A DNA stretch of 16,071 nucleotides from assembly GCA_041581635.1 (NCBI GenBank), contig JBFICW010000042.1:1-16071 (forward strand), in the 5' to 3' direction. Position 1 is the first letter of the stretch; each line of letters opens with the position of its first letter. Positions 7,133 through 15,476 of the stretch are shown piece after piece. The DNA is from Porticoccus sp041581635. GTDB lineage: Bacteria; Pseudomonadota; Gammaproteobacteria; Pseudomonadales; Porticoccaceae. The position numbers and the translations under genes are program-made. Under the pieces are notes generated by a model. The model worked only from the letters and a program-made list of their open reading frames with translations, searched no databases and was not told where the DNA came from.

Positions 7133-9238
7133 ATGAGCTATTTAAAAAAATTATTCCCCCTACTCGTCTTGATATCTTCACATCAGGTCATCGCGGAAGG
7201 ACAAAAACAATCGTTCTTTACCGAAGAGGATATGCTTGGTGAGCTGCCAATGGTTTCTTCTGCGTCCAGAATGAATCAATCCATAAATAATGTACCCGCA
7301 AGCGTCACGATTATTGACCGCGAAATGATCGATGCTTCTGGAGCCATTACCTGGGTGGATGTTTTCAGGCTAGTTCCAGGCTTTCAGGCTTATTTTATCA
7401 ATGGCAACCGATACGGTATTTCATATCATGGTTTCGGCCGGGAGTTTCCCAACCACCTTGAAGTAATGGTGGATGATCGCTCCATCTATGAACCAGCTTA
7501 TTCTGGTATCGAGTGGGGCTCTCTTGGCATAACACTGGACGAAGTAGACCACATTGAAGTAATCCGTGGCTCAAATGCACCCTCCCAAGGCTCCAATGCT
7601 TTTATGGGTGCAATCAATATCGTAACCATAAAACCCCAACAGGAAAGCGGCCTACATCAACGGGTTACGGTGGGCGACCGTCAGACTCGAGAGGGACACA
7701 TTCGTTACAATGCACGCCTCCAACAATTTGATTATCGTGTCAGCGTAAACTACCAACACAATGAGGGATTTCCCTCAGTAAAGTCCGGTGAAAACCCCGG
7801 GCCACTGGAAGATGGGAAAGAAAGCCTGGGCTTTAATTTTCGAGGAATGTATACACCGGATATTGCCAACACCGTTGACGTTCAGTTGGGCTTTAACCAC
7901 AACAACATGGGCTGGGGCGATGTCGATCATCCCGACGAATACTCCAAAACGGAGTTTGAAAGCCAATACCAATCGTTGAAATGGAATCGGGAGCTCAATG
8001 CCACTGACGCGCTGAAACTGCACTATTATCACAACAAACTGGAGGGAGAGAACTATGTAAATCAGGGCCTGCTCTCTGAACTCCTCACCAAAGAAATTGG
8101 TTTCCCCATAGGTCCAAACGACGTGAAGCCATTTCTACAAGCCAACATTGATCCCGGTCTGACTATCGAAGATCAGCTATTCATCACGGGGTTTCTGAGT
8201 ACCGAGTCTGAACGTCACGATTTTGAACTGGAACATCACCTTCAACTGACCAGCAATACCCGAGCCACCTGGGGTGCAGGCATCCGTTACGACCGTGTTG
8301 AAGGTGAAACCATATTCGGCCACGACCACGATGAAAGCCTCACTAGCAAACGATTGTTTGGTCATATTGAATGGCAACCACTCCATCAATGGACCTTAAA
8401 TGCTGGGCTGATGCTGGAGGACAACAGCCTAATTAACCCAATTGCCTCCGGGCGCATAGGGGTTAACTACCACCTCAATGACAACCACACTCTTCGCCTT
8501 GGCTATGCACTGGGAAAACGCTCACCTACGTTGTCAGAAGCGAAAGAGTTCAATGCAGATATTATCGACAACCAACTCTTAGTTGCAGCTATCCGCCGCA
8601 GTGATCCCGACCCCGACGAAGAACGCTTAAGAAGTCTAGAGCTAGGCTATGTAGCCTTGTTTCCTAGATCTGGCTTGAGCTTTGATGTGAGGGTATTTAG
8701 AGAAGAGGTCAGGGATGCCTTCGAGGTGTATCAGCAGCTTGCCGATATCGGTTTGCCAAGTTTTGATCCCGAAGATAATTTTTCTGTCCGCAGCAATATC
8801 GCCAAGTGGGATATGACAGGAACAGAACTACAGCTCCGCTACCAGCCAGATAATAAAACCTTAGTCACCGCTCATTATGGATATCGTGATGTAGATAGCT
8901 CTTATATCGCACGCTTTGAGCCAAAAAAGACTGAAGGAAGCCTTGATAATGACGGTCCCCGCCATACCGCAGGACTACTTTTTAACCACAAATTTACGCC
9001 ACGATGGTCCGCGGGGATGAATCTTTACCATATGAGTGATGCAGACTGGCGAGATGGCAACGCGGTAAACCAATTTGTCAGAGTCGATGCTCAGCTAGGC
9101 TTTAATTTCTCAATAGCGTCTTCCAAAGGAAACTTTTCACTCATTGGGCAAAACCTTGGAGAAAACTATATGGAACACGGTGAAAACAATGTATTCGACA
9201 CTAGAGTCTATTTACAACTGACACTGGAGTTGCCCTGA
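7133..9238 (+). CDS. TonB-dependent outer-membrane receptor
   Basis: Outer-membrane gated porin of 701 residues. A signal peptide (about 1-21, ending HQVIA) leads into a short periplasmic N-terminus without a recognisable classical TonB box. The plug domain spans about 42-165 (NVPASVTIIDREMI, VDDRSIYEPAYSGIEWGS, DEVDHIEVIRGSNAPSQGSN, NIVTIKP). The barrel fills the rest. The start is supported by AGGA seven bases upstream. It ends ...VYLQLTLELP, with proline last where an aromatic residue is usual. The plug is closest in memory to receptors starting ELPxVxSASR with PASVTVIDREMI, often encoded beside ABC_sub_bind-like proteins and signalling proteins rather than siderophore genes. No Fur box is evident upstream and no ferric uptake genes are adjacent, so the substrate is unknown. 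It is first in an apparent operon with the next two genes. Confidence 0.93.
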   Translation: MSYLKKLFPLLVLISSHQVIAEGQKQSFFTEEDMLGELPMVSSASRMNQSINNVPASVTIIDREMIDASGAITWVDVFRLVPGFQAYFINGNRYGISYHGFGREFPNHLEVMVDDRSIYEPAYSGIEWGSLGITLDEVDHIEVIRGSNAPSQGSNAFMGAINIVTIKPQQESGLHQRVTVGDRQTREGHIRYNARLQQFDYRVSVNYQHNEGFPSVKSGENPGPLEDGKESLGFNFRGMYTPDIANTVDVQLGFNHNNMGWGDVDHPDEYSKTEFESQYQSLKWNRELNATDALKLHYYHNKLEGENYVNQGLLSELLTKEIGFPIGPNDVKPFLQANIDPGLTIEDQLFITGFLSTESERHDFELEHHLQLTSNTRATWGAGIRYDRVEGETIFGHDHDESLTSKRLFGHIEWQPLHQWTLNAGLMLEDNSLINPIASGRIGVNYHLNDNHTLRLGYALGKRSPTLSEAKEFNADIIDNQLLVAAIRRSDPDPDEERLRSLELGYVALFPRSGLSFDVRVFREEVRDAFEVYQQLADIGLPSFDPEDNFSVRSNIAKWDMTGTELQLRYQPDNKTLVTAHYGYRDVDSSYIARFEPKKTEGSLDNDGPRHTAGLLFNHKFTPRWSAGMNLYHMSDADWRDGNAVNQFVRVDAQLGFNFSIASSKGNFSLIGQNLGENYMEHGENNVFDTRVYLQLTLELP

Positions 9239-9302
9239 TGCCAATAATTCCTCTATTTAGCCGTTGGTATATTTTTCTTTCTCGATATTAAAAAAAGCAC
9301 AC

Positions 9303-9308
9303 TATAAT
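9303..9308 (+). promoter_or_regulatory. Perfect -10 hexamer before the binding-protein gene
   Basis: TATAAT at 9303-9308 matches the sigma-70 -10 consensus exactly, but no good -35 lies 16-18 bases upstream (TTCTCG or TCTCGA). Initiation would fall near 9315, leaving about 26 bases before the ATG at 9341. If real, it would give internal transcription of the binding protein and kinase. AT-rich intergenic DNA often contains such matches by chance. Confidence 0.25.
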
Positions 9309-9340
9309 TCGATTTGTATTCTAAAACGCAGCGACAGCCA

Positions 9341-10324
9341 ATGGATGGCCAAAATAACAAGCCTGGATGTAGGCAACAACGCGCCAGCGGTTTAATACGT
9401 TACGCGTTAATTGTGTGCCTATTGTTTATATGCCCTCTCTCCCAGGCAAGTATCCTCTTGTTGCTCTCAGGAGATAACTCTTACTATCAGGAAACCGCTG
9501 AAAGCCTCCAAGCAACCGTTTCTTCACTGGGTATGGCATCCAATAGCTTTGAAATAGCCACCCTCGAAGAAGCCCATAAAACTAACGCCATAGTAAGCAA
9601 GCCTTACGAATTGATCGTAGCCATTGGCACTGCAGCTACTCGAGAGGCCCTTGAACAGAATAAAACCGCACCGTTACTTAATATTTTTACGCCAAAAAAT
9701 GCTTTTGATGCGATCTCCTTGTCAGCAGTATCTGCATCCAACCGCCAAATATCGGCTATTTACCTCGACCAACCACTATCTCGACTCATTACCCTCGGCC
9801 GTCTACTCAAGCCTGACGCAGCAAAATTCGGTACTATTTTTGGCCCCGTATCTCAAGGCTCTCAACCGGAAATTGAGGCGTTAACAAAAAAAAATGGCAT
9901 ACAACTTAACTACGCATTTCTGGACGAGGACGATAACCCCGTCGCCATTCTCAAACCCGTGGTCACAAAAAGTGATCTTTTTATTGCCATTCCAGACCAC
10001 GCCATGCTCAACCGGGCCATTGCCAAATGGATTCTGTATATGGGCTTTCAACAGAAAGTACCTGTAATCGGGTTTTCCAGAGCCTATACACACGCCGGCG
10101 CACTCGCCTCTGTATTCTCATCGCCTGAAGGCATTGGCAAACATGCAGGGGAGCTAATCTATAACTGGTTAAAACATAGCGACCAAGCTATTTGGCAGCC
10201 CCAATATCCTCACTATTTTACCCTGAGCACTAACCCCGCCGTGGCAAGATCCTTAGGCATCTCGCTACCGACTGAACGTGAACTTTATGAGAGATTCCAA
10301 AAACAGGAAGGTTCCATTCAATGA
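9341..10324 (+). CDS. Periplasmic ABC_sub_bind-like substrate-binding protein
   Basis: Predicted secreted periplasmic protein of 327 residues. A positive n-region and hydrophobic core (IRYALIVCLLFICPLSQA) indicate a signal peptide cleaved after SQA; the Cys in FIC is not in a good lipobox. The mature part has two alternating alpha/beta lobes like the PF04392 ABC_sub_bind family. Visible motifs are ELIVAIGTAATREAL, ISAIYLDQPLSRLITLGRLL, AKFGTIFGP, DLFIAIPDHAMLN, VPVIGFSRAYTHAGALASVF and the C-terminal YFTLSTNPAVARSLGI. Known relatives bind small molecules for ABC import, but no permease or ATPase is nearby. I prefer the ATG at 9341; the frame could open at TTG 9314, nine residues earlier. Neither has a clear ribosome-binding site. 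Its stop overlaps the kinase start (ATGA), indicating translational coupling. I infer a ligand-sensing role with the kinase. Confidence 0.82.
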   Translation: MDGQNNKPGCRQQRASGLIRYALIVCLLFICPLSQASILLLLSGDNSYYQETAESLQATVSSLGMASNSFEIATLEEAHKTNAIVSKPYELIVAIGTAATREALEQNKTAPLLNIFTPKNAFDAISLSAVSASNRQISAIYLDQPLSRLITLGRLLKPDAAKFGTIFGPVSQGSQPEIEALTKKNGIQLNYAFLDEDDNPVAILKPVVTKSDLFIAIPDHAMLNRAIAKWILYMGFQQKVPVIGFSRAYTHAGALASVFSSPEGIGKHAGELIYNWLKHSDQAIWQPQYPHYFTLSTNPAVARSLGISLPTERELYERFQKQEGSIQ

Positions 10325-12978
10325 TTTTTAGGCGGCTGTTCAATAATTCGATCCACCAACGCTTCCTTATTGTTGCGCTGTTACCCTTAGTGCTCATTAC
10401 AGGCCTGTTAAGTACCTATACCATCGAAGCCCGTAGAAATGATTTGTCAGTGAGTCTTAACCAGTCTGGTGAAATGGCTTCTGACTACCTTTCTACCATT
10501 TCAGACTTTGCACTCTACTCACAAAATTCGGACATGCTCTTAAATATAGCTCTATCTGCTACTAACTTGCCAGATATAGCCAGCGTGGGATATCTGGACA
10601 AGCAGCACCAACTTGTTCTCAACACTAAAGCGTTTCCTTTGCTGGCCCAGTCTATTGCTGTCAGCTTTCAAATAATTCCCGGGCCGGATAACCAGCTCTA
10701 TTTTAAAAAACCAATTTACCTGTCTGGCATTGAATTTAAGGACTACCACGAGGAAATCGACTCACAAGCGCCAAGCTCTGAACTGGTTGGATGGGTAATC
10801 GTTGGTGTTGATCAGTCCAGCTTACTGGCCAAAGAACACAATATTATTACTACCACTCTCTGGCTGGCGCTGACAGGTTTTGTTATTGCGACCATCTTGA
10901 CCTACCTTCTCAGCCTGAAATTGATCGCGCCGATTAAAAAGTTAACCTCTACAATCAAAACAATGGCCAGCGGTCATCTGGGTGTTCGAGCTGAAATAGA
11001 TTCTCAGGATGAGCTGTCTATCCTTGCAAACGGCATCAACCAGCTAGCGGAATCTGTAACAGAAGGCAGAGTTAATTTAGAAGACAGGATCAGGGTAGCT
11101 ACCCGCCAGCTAAAAGAAACTCTAGCCGACCTAAAAAGGAAAAACCAAGAGCTGGAAGCAGCTCGACTTGAAGCAGAAAAAGCAAATCTGGCAAAAAATG
11201 ACTTCTTGGCAAGGATGAGCCACGAACTTCGAACCCCGATCACATCGATTCAGGGCTTTGCACGTCTACTAGAGGCTGCCAGACTTTCGGAAACGGATGT
11301 ACACTACTGTCAGATCATCGACCAAGCAGCGCTTCACCTTCTAACATTAATTGACGATATTCTGGCTTTCTCGAAGTTACAATCGAACACCGTGGTACTG
11401 GCTCAGCAACCCATTAACCTGGCAGAATGTTCAGAACAGGTAATCGCTCTTTTTGGGCCCCAAGCCCAACATAAAGGGTTAGATCTGATTGTAGATTATG
11501 CGCCAGAACTTCCACTTCACCGCATCGGTGATTCTGTACGAATACAGCAAATATTGAGTAATTTGATCGCCAACGCCATCAAATTCTGTAATGAAGGTAA
11601 CATTTATATACACCTCAAGAGCGACCACCAGTCTGGTGTCATTATCGAAGTTAAGGATACTGGTATTGGTATTCCGGAAGAAGCTCAGGATCAACTTTTC
11701 AATGCCTTTGCACAAGCCGATACATCTATTTCCAGGCTCTATGGTGGTACCGGTCTAGGGCTCTCTATTGTAAAAAACCTCGTAGATTTAATGGATGGCC
11801 AAATAACCTTAAAAAGTACTGTTGGAAAGGGCTCCACATTCACAATCAACCTACCTTTGCAGCTAACAGAAAACCAACCAGACTGGCATATAAAAGAGAG
11901 AAAGGTGGTGATAGGCGCCTGTCACGAACACACCACCCAAGCTGTGGTTCACGCCCTTGAACGCTTTAACCTAAATGACATTGTCGTCACAGACAAAGAA
12001 AACCTGATCACAGCCGTCGCAAAATTAAGTAGCGAAGACCGGGTGATTCTTTGCCTGCCCACAACTCACCAGGAACAATTTAACGTTACAGAATTCATGT
12101 TAAAGCTCAGGACCAGCACACCGGCTAAGTTGATCGTCACGGCAACACAGCTCAATTACTATCAATTATTCAATGCCAAGCAACGAGCAGAACTCTTTCC
12201 GGTCACATTTTTGGCTTTGCCGCCGCCTCTTTCAGAACTGCAACGCGCTCTTAGCGAAGAGCCATCTGCTAGCCCTGCATTAGCTGCAAGCCTACCCAAT
12301 ACGCACCTACTCGATGGTGTGAACATTTTAATTGCAGAGGACAACCAGTTTACTCGCCTGTTACTAGATACCTTGCTCAGTAAATTGGGCGCCTATTGCA
12401 CGTTAACTGGTAATGGCAATGAAGCACTGGCAGCTTGTCAGCATGATCGTTTCGACATTTTTCTTGTGGATGTACATATGCCCCTTAAAAATGGCATCGA
12501 AACGATACGGACATTAAGACAAAGCAGTAACCATAACGCTAGCATCCCTAGCCTGGCGATTACAGCCGATATCCTTCAGCAAGACGAAGACGCTTTATTT
12601 AAGGCCGGTGCTAATGGGCTACTAATAAAACCATTGGATGAAGATGCATTACTAAAAGCCATCTGCCGACAATTAAATATTTGCCCCCCGCTTGAATTCA
12701 CCCAAGCCACGACAGCCAATGGCGACATCTCCACAGAATTGTTTCGACGAGAAGTACACAGCCTGCTTAACAGCGCCAAAAACTCGCTAGAGAGTGACGA
12801 AATTCTTCAACTCAGGGAAAGCATTCACCAACTTTTAGGGTTCGCAGGTATCTTTAAGCTATCAACACTTGAGCAACTGATTAGAACATTGCACGAGACA
12901 GTAAAAACTGATCACCTTGAACAGGTTCCAACATTGATAGGGCAGATTGCTGCCGAGGTAGATAATACGGAGATTTAA
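10321..12978 (+). CDS. BarA/GacS-like hybrid sensor histidine kinase with REC and Hpt domains
   Basis: Inner-membrane hybrid kinase, 885 residues. Order: TM1 (about 15-34), periplasmic sensor (about 35-174) reminiscent of BarA/GacS, TM2 (175-198), HAMP (199-251), coiled coil (252-293), HisKA with phospho-acceptor H301 (MSHELRTP), and HATPase_c with N418, D446 (KDTGIGIP) and G-boxes GGTGLGLSIV. Then comes a degenerate receiver-like stretch (about 527-650) lacking the acidic and Asp residues, a complete receiver (E673, D674, phospho-acceptor D717, K770), and a C-terminal Hpt domain with H836 in IHQLLGFAG. All phosphorelay residues are present, so H301 to D717 to H836 transfer is plausible, then to a separate regulator not in this window. 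The same architecture occurs in BarA and GacS, but this operon position suggests a dedicated paralogue. Start ATG overlaps the preceding TGA. The sensed signal is unknown. Confidence 0.93.
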   Translation: MIFRRLFNNSIHQRFLIVALLPLVLITGLLSTYTIEARRNDLSVSLNQSGEMASDYLSTISDFALYSQNSDMLLNIALSATNLPDIASVGYLDKQHQLVLNTKAFPLLAQSIAVSFQIIPGPDNQLYFKKPIYLSGIEFKDYHEEIDSQAPSSELVGWVIVGVDQSSLLAKEHNIITTTLWLALTGFVIATILTYLLSLKLIAPIKKLTSTIKTMASGHLGVRAEIDSQDELSILANGINQLAESVTEGRVNLEDRIRVATRQLKETLADLKRKNQELEAARLEAEKANLAKNDFLARMSHELRTPITSIQGFARLLEAARLSETDVHYCQIIDQAALHLLTLIDDILAFSKLQSNTVVLAQQPINLAECSEQVIALFGPQAQHKGLDLIVDYAPELPLHRIGDSVRIQQILSNLIANAIKFCNEGNIYIHLKSDHQSGVIIEVKDTGIGIPEEAQDQLFNAFAQADTSISRLYGGTGLGLSIVKNLVDLMDGQITLKSTVGKGSTFTINLPLQLTENQPDWHIKERKVVIGACHEHTTQAVVHALERFNLNDIVVTDKENLITAVAKLSSEDRVILCLPTTHQEQFNVTEFMLKLRTSTPAKLIVTATQLNYYQLFNAKQRAELFPVTFLALPPPLSELQRALSEEPSASPALAASLPNTHLLDGVNILIAEDNQFTRLLLDTLLSKLGAYCTLTGNGNEALAACQHDRFDIFLVDVHMPLKNGIETIRTLRQSSNHNASIPSLAITADILQQDEDALFKAGANGLLIKPLDEDALLKAICRQLNICPPLEFTQATTANGDISTELFRREVHSLLNSAKNSLESDEILQLRESIHQLLGFAGIFKLSTLEQLIRTLHETVKTDHLEQVPTLIGQIAAEVDNTEI

Positions 12979-13035
12979 AAACCAGATGGATACCAAAAAT
13001 TGCCGACTCAATAGAAATGAACCAGCAATGACTAT

Positions 13036-14205
13036 TTAGATGGCACGAACATCAACGATTCCGTCTACTTGACGAATTTCGGCCAAGAGTTCATCACTAG
13101 GCTGGCTTTCCACATCAACGATGCTATAGGCAATTTCATCGCGACTTTTGTTAACCATATCGATGACATTCATGCTTCGATCGGCCAACAATGAAAGGAC
13201 ACGACCCAACACCTTAGGTACGTTTTCATTACAAAACGTGATGCGATAGCCGCCATTTCTAGGCATTTTAGTGGCCGGGAAATTTACTGAATTTTGAATA
13301 TTACCATTTTCCAGATAGTCCATTAGCTGCCTAGCCGCCATAATGGCACAGTTCTCTTCAGCTTCTTCAGTGCTAGCCCCAATGTGTGGCATCAGCAGTA
13401 CATCTTTTCTGTCCAATAGTTCTGGCGTGGGGAAGTCGGTAGTGTACTTACCTAAGGTGCCATTATCCAAGGCGGCCAAAACGGCATCTGTATCCACCAC
13501 CTCTTCACGTGCAAAATTAAGAAGAACTGCCGAGGGTTTCATACACCTTAACATCTCCGCATTCATCAGGTGGCGAGTTACCTCCAATGCCGGCACATGG
13601 AGTGTGACGAAATCTGAGGCTGCCAAAAGTGTTTGCAGGTTTTCCATTTTTCCAACTCGACTGGATAATCGCCATGCGGCCTCCACCGATATTGCCGGGT
13701 CATAACCAACCACATTCATGCCCAACTCTAGTGCCATATTGGCCACTAAAGAGCCAATAGCACCAAGGCCGACTACCCCCAATGTTTTCCCTGCAACTTC
13801 ACATCCAGCAAACTGCTTTTTCTGCTTTTCCAAAAGCTTGGACATTTCTGCCCCGTCCTGAATCTCAGACAATCCCTGAACATAGCTCATGCCACCAAAG
13901 ATATCTCTCGATGAGAGAAACAGTGCCGAAGCGATCAACTCTTTAACCGCATTGGCATTGGCACCTGGCGTATTGAACACCACAATACCTTGATGCGTAT
14001 ATTCATCTACAGGGATATTATTTGTTCCTGCACCCGCACGGGCTACCGCCTTAACGCTACCAGGGATCTCTTCACCATGCAGTTTGTGACTACGCAATAA
14101 AAAAGCATCGGGTTCAGAAAATTCACTGGCAATTTCATAGTGCTCATGGGGAAAGCAATCCAGACCCTTAGAAGAAATTTGATTGTAAGTACGCACTTTA
14201 TACAT
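13036..14205 (-). CDS. serA: D-3-phosphoglycerate dehydrogenase, short ACT form
   Basis: Oxidises 3-phosphoglycerate to 3-phosphohydroxypyruvate with NAD, the first committed step of serine synthesis in the cytoplasm. The 389-residue protein has the D-2-hydroxyacid dehydrogenase fold: substrate loop ARAGAGTNNI (55-64), NAD-binding VGLGAIG (G146, G148, G151), YDP acidic position, and catalytic R233, E262 and H274 (MPHIGASTEEAEEN). A C-terminal ACT domain follows (about 319-389, with NENVPKVLGRVLSLLADRSMNV), so serine feedback is possible. It lacks the extra domain of the long actinobacterial type. E262-H274 spacing is shorter than in E. coli SerA. The ATG at 14205 is preceded only by weak GGAA. 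It lies 29 bases after serC on the same strand, forming a serC-serA operon. It converges on the kinase gene with a 57-base gap and no visible terminator. Confidence 0.95.
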   Translation of the reverse strand: MYKVRTYNQISSKGLDCFPHEHYEIASEFSEPDAFLLRSHKLHGEEIPGSVKAVARAGAGTNNIPVDEYTHQGIVVFNTPGANANAVKELIASALFLSSRDIFGGMSYVQGLSEIQDGAEMSKLLEKQKKQFAGCEVAGKTLGVVGLGAIGSLVANMALELGMNVVGYDPAISVEAAWRLSSRVGKMENLQTLLAASDFVTLHVPALEVTRHLMNAEMLRCMKPSAVLLNFAREEVVDTDAVLAALDNGTLGKYTTDFPTPELLDRKDVLLMPHIGASTEEAEENCAIMAARQLMDYLENGNIQNSVNFPATKMPRNGGYRITFCNENVPKVLGRVLSLLADRSMNVIDMVNKSRDEIAYSIVDVESQPSDELLAEIRQVDGIVDVRAI

Positions 14206-14234
14206 AATTTTTCCAACTTGGATTGAATGATAAA

Positions 14235-15350
14235 TTATTCAGAAACCTGTTCGTATGCCCATTCGATCCAGTTCATCAATAGTTCAAGATCTACCGCTTC
14301 AATGGTTGCACCGCCCCAGATACGCAAGCCTGCTGGAGCATCACGATAAGCACCTATATCAAAGGCAACGCCTTCGTTATCCAACATCTTTACAACCTGC
14401 TTCACTTGATCAGCATCCAGGTCCAAGCTCAAACATATACTGGTATTGGAAAGTGTCGCAGGATCCTCCGCCAAGAAGTTAATCCAATCTCGTTCGGCAA
14501 CAAACTGCTCTACTACGTTAAGGTTGGCCTCTGACTTAGCTATGGCAGCATCGACCCCACCCAGAGATTCAACCCAATCGAGCGCATCCAAATAATCAGC
14601 CACACAAAGCATCGATGGCGTATTGATCGTGGCACCCTTAAAAATACCCTCTATCAACTTGCCACCTTTGGTTAGCCGAAAAATTTTGGGTAGCGGCCAA
14701 GGCGGGGTATAACTTTCCAGTCGCTCAACTGCACGGGGGCTCAATATAAGCATCCCATGAGCACCTTCACCGCCCAGTACTTTTTGCCAACTAAATGTGA
14801 CCACATCCAGTTTTTCCCAGGGCATTTTCATGGCAAAAACAGCTGACGTCGCATCACAGATTGTTAAACCTTGGCGATCATCACTAATCCAATCACCATT
14901 GGGCACTTTCACACCAGAGGTCGTACCATTCCAGGTAAATACAATATCGTTGTTGGAGTTTGCTTGGCTCAAATCAGGTAACTTACCGTAATCTGCCCCA
15001 TAATCGTTGACGTTCTCAAGTTTGAGCTGTTTAAGTACATCGGACAACCAGCCCTGACCAAAGGATTCCCAAGACAGAATATCTACCGGCCTTGGGCCAA
15101 GCAGAGACCAAAGTGCCATCTCTACTGCACCTGTATCTGAAGCCGGTACAACACCCACACGGTAGCCTTCTGGCAAACCCAGCATCTTCGCGGTATCTAC
15201 GCAGGCCCGCTCTAGCGCAGCCTTGCCCACTGCAGCGCGATGAGACCGGCCCAACGTTGATAAATCAAGTGCAGAAATGTCATAACCTGGACGCTTACTA
15301 CAAGGTCCAGAAGAAAAATTGGGGTTAGCCGGCTTTCGTGTCGGTTTCAT
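14235..15350 (-). CDS. serC: Phosphoserine aminotransferase, alphaproteobacterial/Methanosarcina-type
   Basis: PLP-dependent class V aminotransferase converting 3-phosphohydroxypyruvate and glutamate to O-phosphoserine and 2-oxoglutarate, the step after SerA. The 371 residues start MKPTRKPANPNFSSGPCSKR and contain LGRSHR (33-38), VVPASDTGAVEMALWSLLG (68-86), FTWNGTTSGVKVPNGDW (138-154) and ICDATSAVFAM. The PLP-binding lysine is K190 in SWQKVLGGEGAHG. These blocks match the SerC type known from alphaproteobacteria and Methanosarcina rather than E. coli-type SerC. PLP supply links it to pdxH metabolically only. The ATG follows a weak AGG. It is probably the first gene of the serC-serA unit. The substrate is inferred from family and the serA neighbour. 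Confidence 0.94.
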   Translation of the reverse strand: MKPTRKPANPNFSSGPCSKRPGYDISALDLSTLGRSHRAAVGKAALERACVDTAKMLGLPEGYRVGVVPASDTGAVEMALWSLLGPRPVDILSWESFGQGWLSDVLKQLKLENVNDYGADYGKLPDLSQANSNNDIVFTWNGTTSGVKVPNGDWISDDRQGLTICDATSAVFAMKMPWEKLDVVTFSWQKVLGGEGAHGMLILSPRAVERLESYTPPWPLPKIFRLTKGGKLIEGIFKGATINTPSMLCVADYLDALDWVESLGGVDAAIAKSEANLNVVEQFVAERDWINFLAEDPATLSNTSICLSLDLDADQVKQVVKMLDNEGVAFDIGAYRDAPAGLRIWGGATIEAVDLELLMNWIEWAYEQVSE

Positions 15351-15386
15351 AGTTTATTGCCTGGATGGTATCTTAAGAAACGAGCA

Positions 15387-15414
15387 ATTTTAATCGCGAT
15401 TGCCGCAAGAGCAA
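15387..15414 (-). promoter_or_regulatory. Possible promoter of serC-serA
   Basis: Read on the minus strand, TTGCTC (15414-15409) and TAAAAT (15392-15387) are 16 bases apart. Initiation near 15380 would leave about 30 bases before the serC ATG. The -10 matches five of six positions and the -35 three of six. It is the best pair I found in the 172-base intergenic region, but it is modest. Confidence 0.27.
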
Positions 15415-15476
15415 AGCTGTTAGGGCCAATATCATTGATTTTCAGCTGTTTCACAAGAAAGGTGGGATAGGCGCGA

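Noticed and set aside
9314..9340. TTG at 9314 as the start of the binding protein
   Set aside because: No ribosome-binding site and it adds nine residues before the signal-peptide n-region. The ATG at 9341 gives a normal signal peptide and fits the possible -10 at 9303. The choice is not certain.
9340..9353. 14-base match between the binding-protein start and the kinase gene (aatggatggccaaa, again near 11788-11802)
   Set aside because: In the kinase it encodes the conserved LMDGQI of the ATPase domain, in the other gene an unrelated N-terminus. There is only one pair with no flanking similarity, so it is probably coincidence.
12979..13035. Terminator between the kinase and serA
   Set aside because: The 57-base convergent gap shows no GC stem followed by a T-run on either strand.
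13343..13705. 120-codon plus-strand open frame within serA
   Set aside because: Entirely antisense to the conserved catalytic region of serA, with a low-complexity Ser-rich product; it is a shadow of the real gene.
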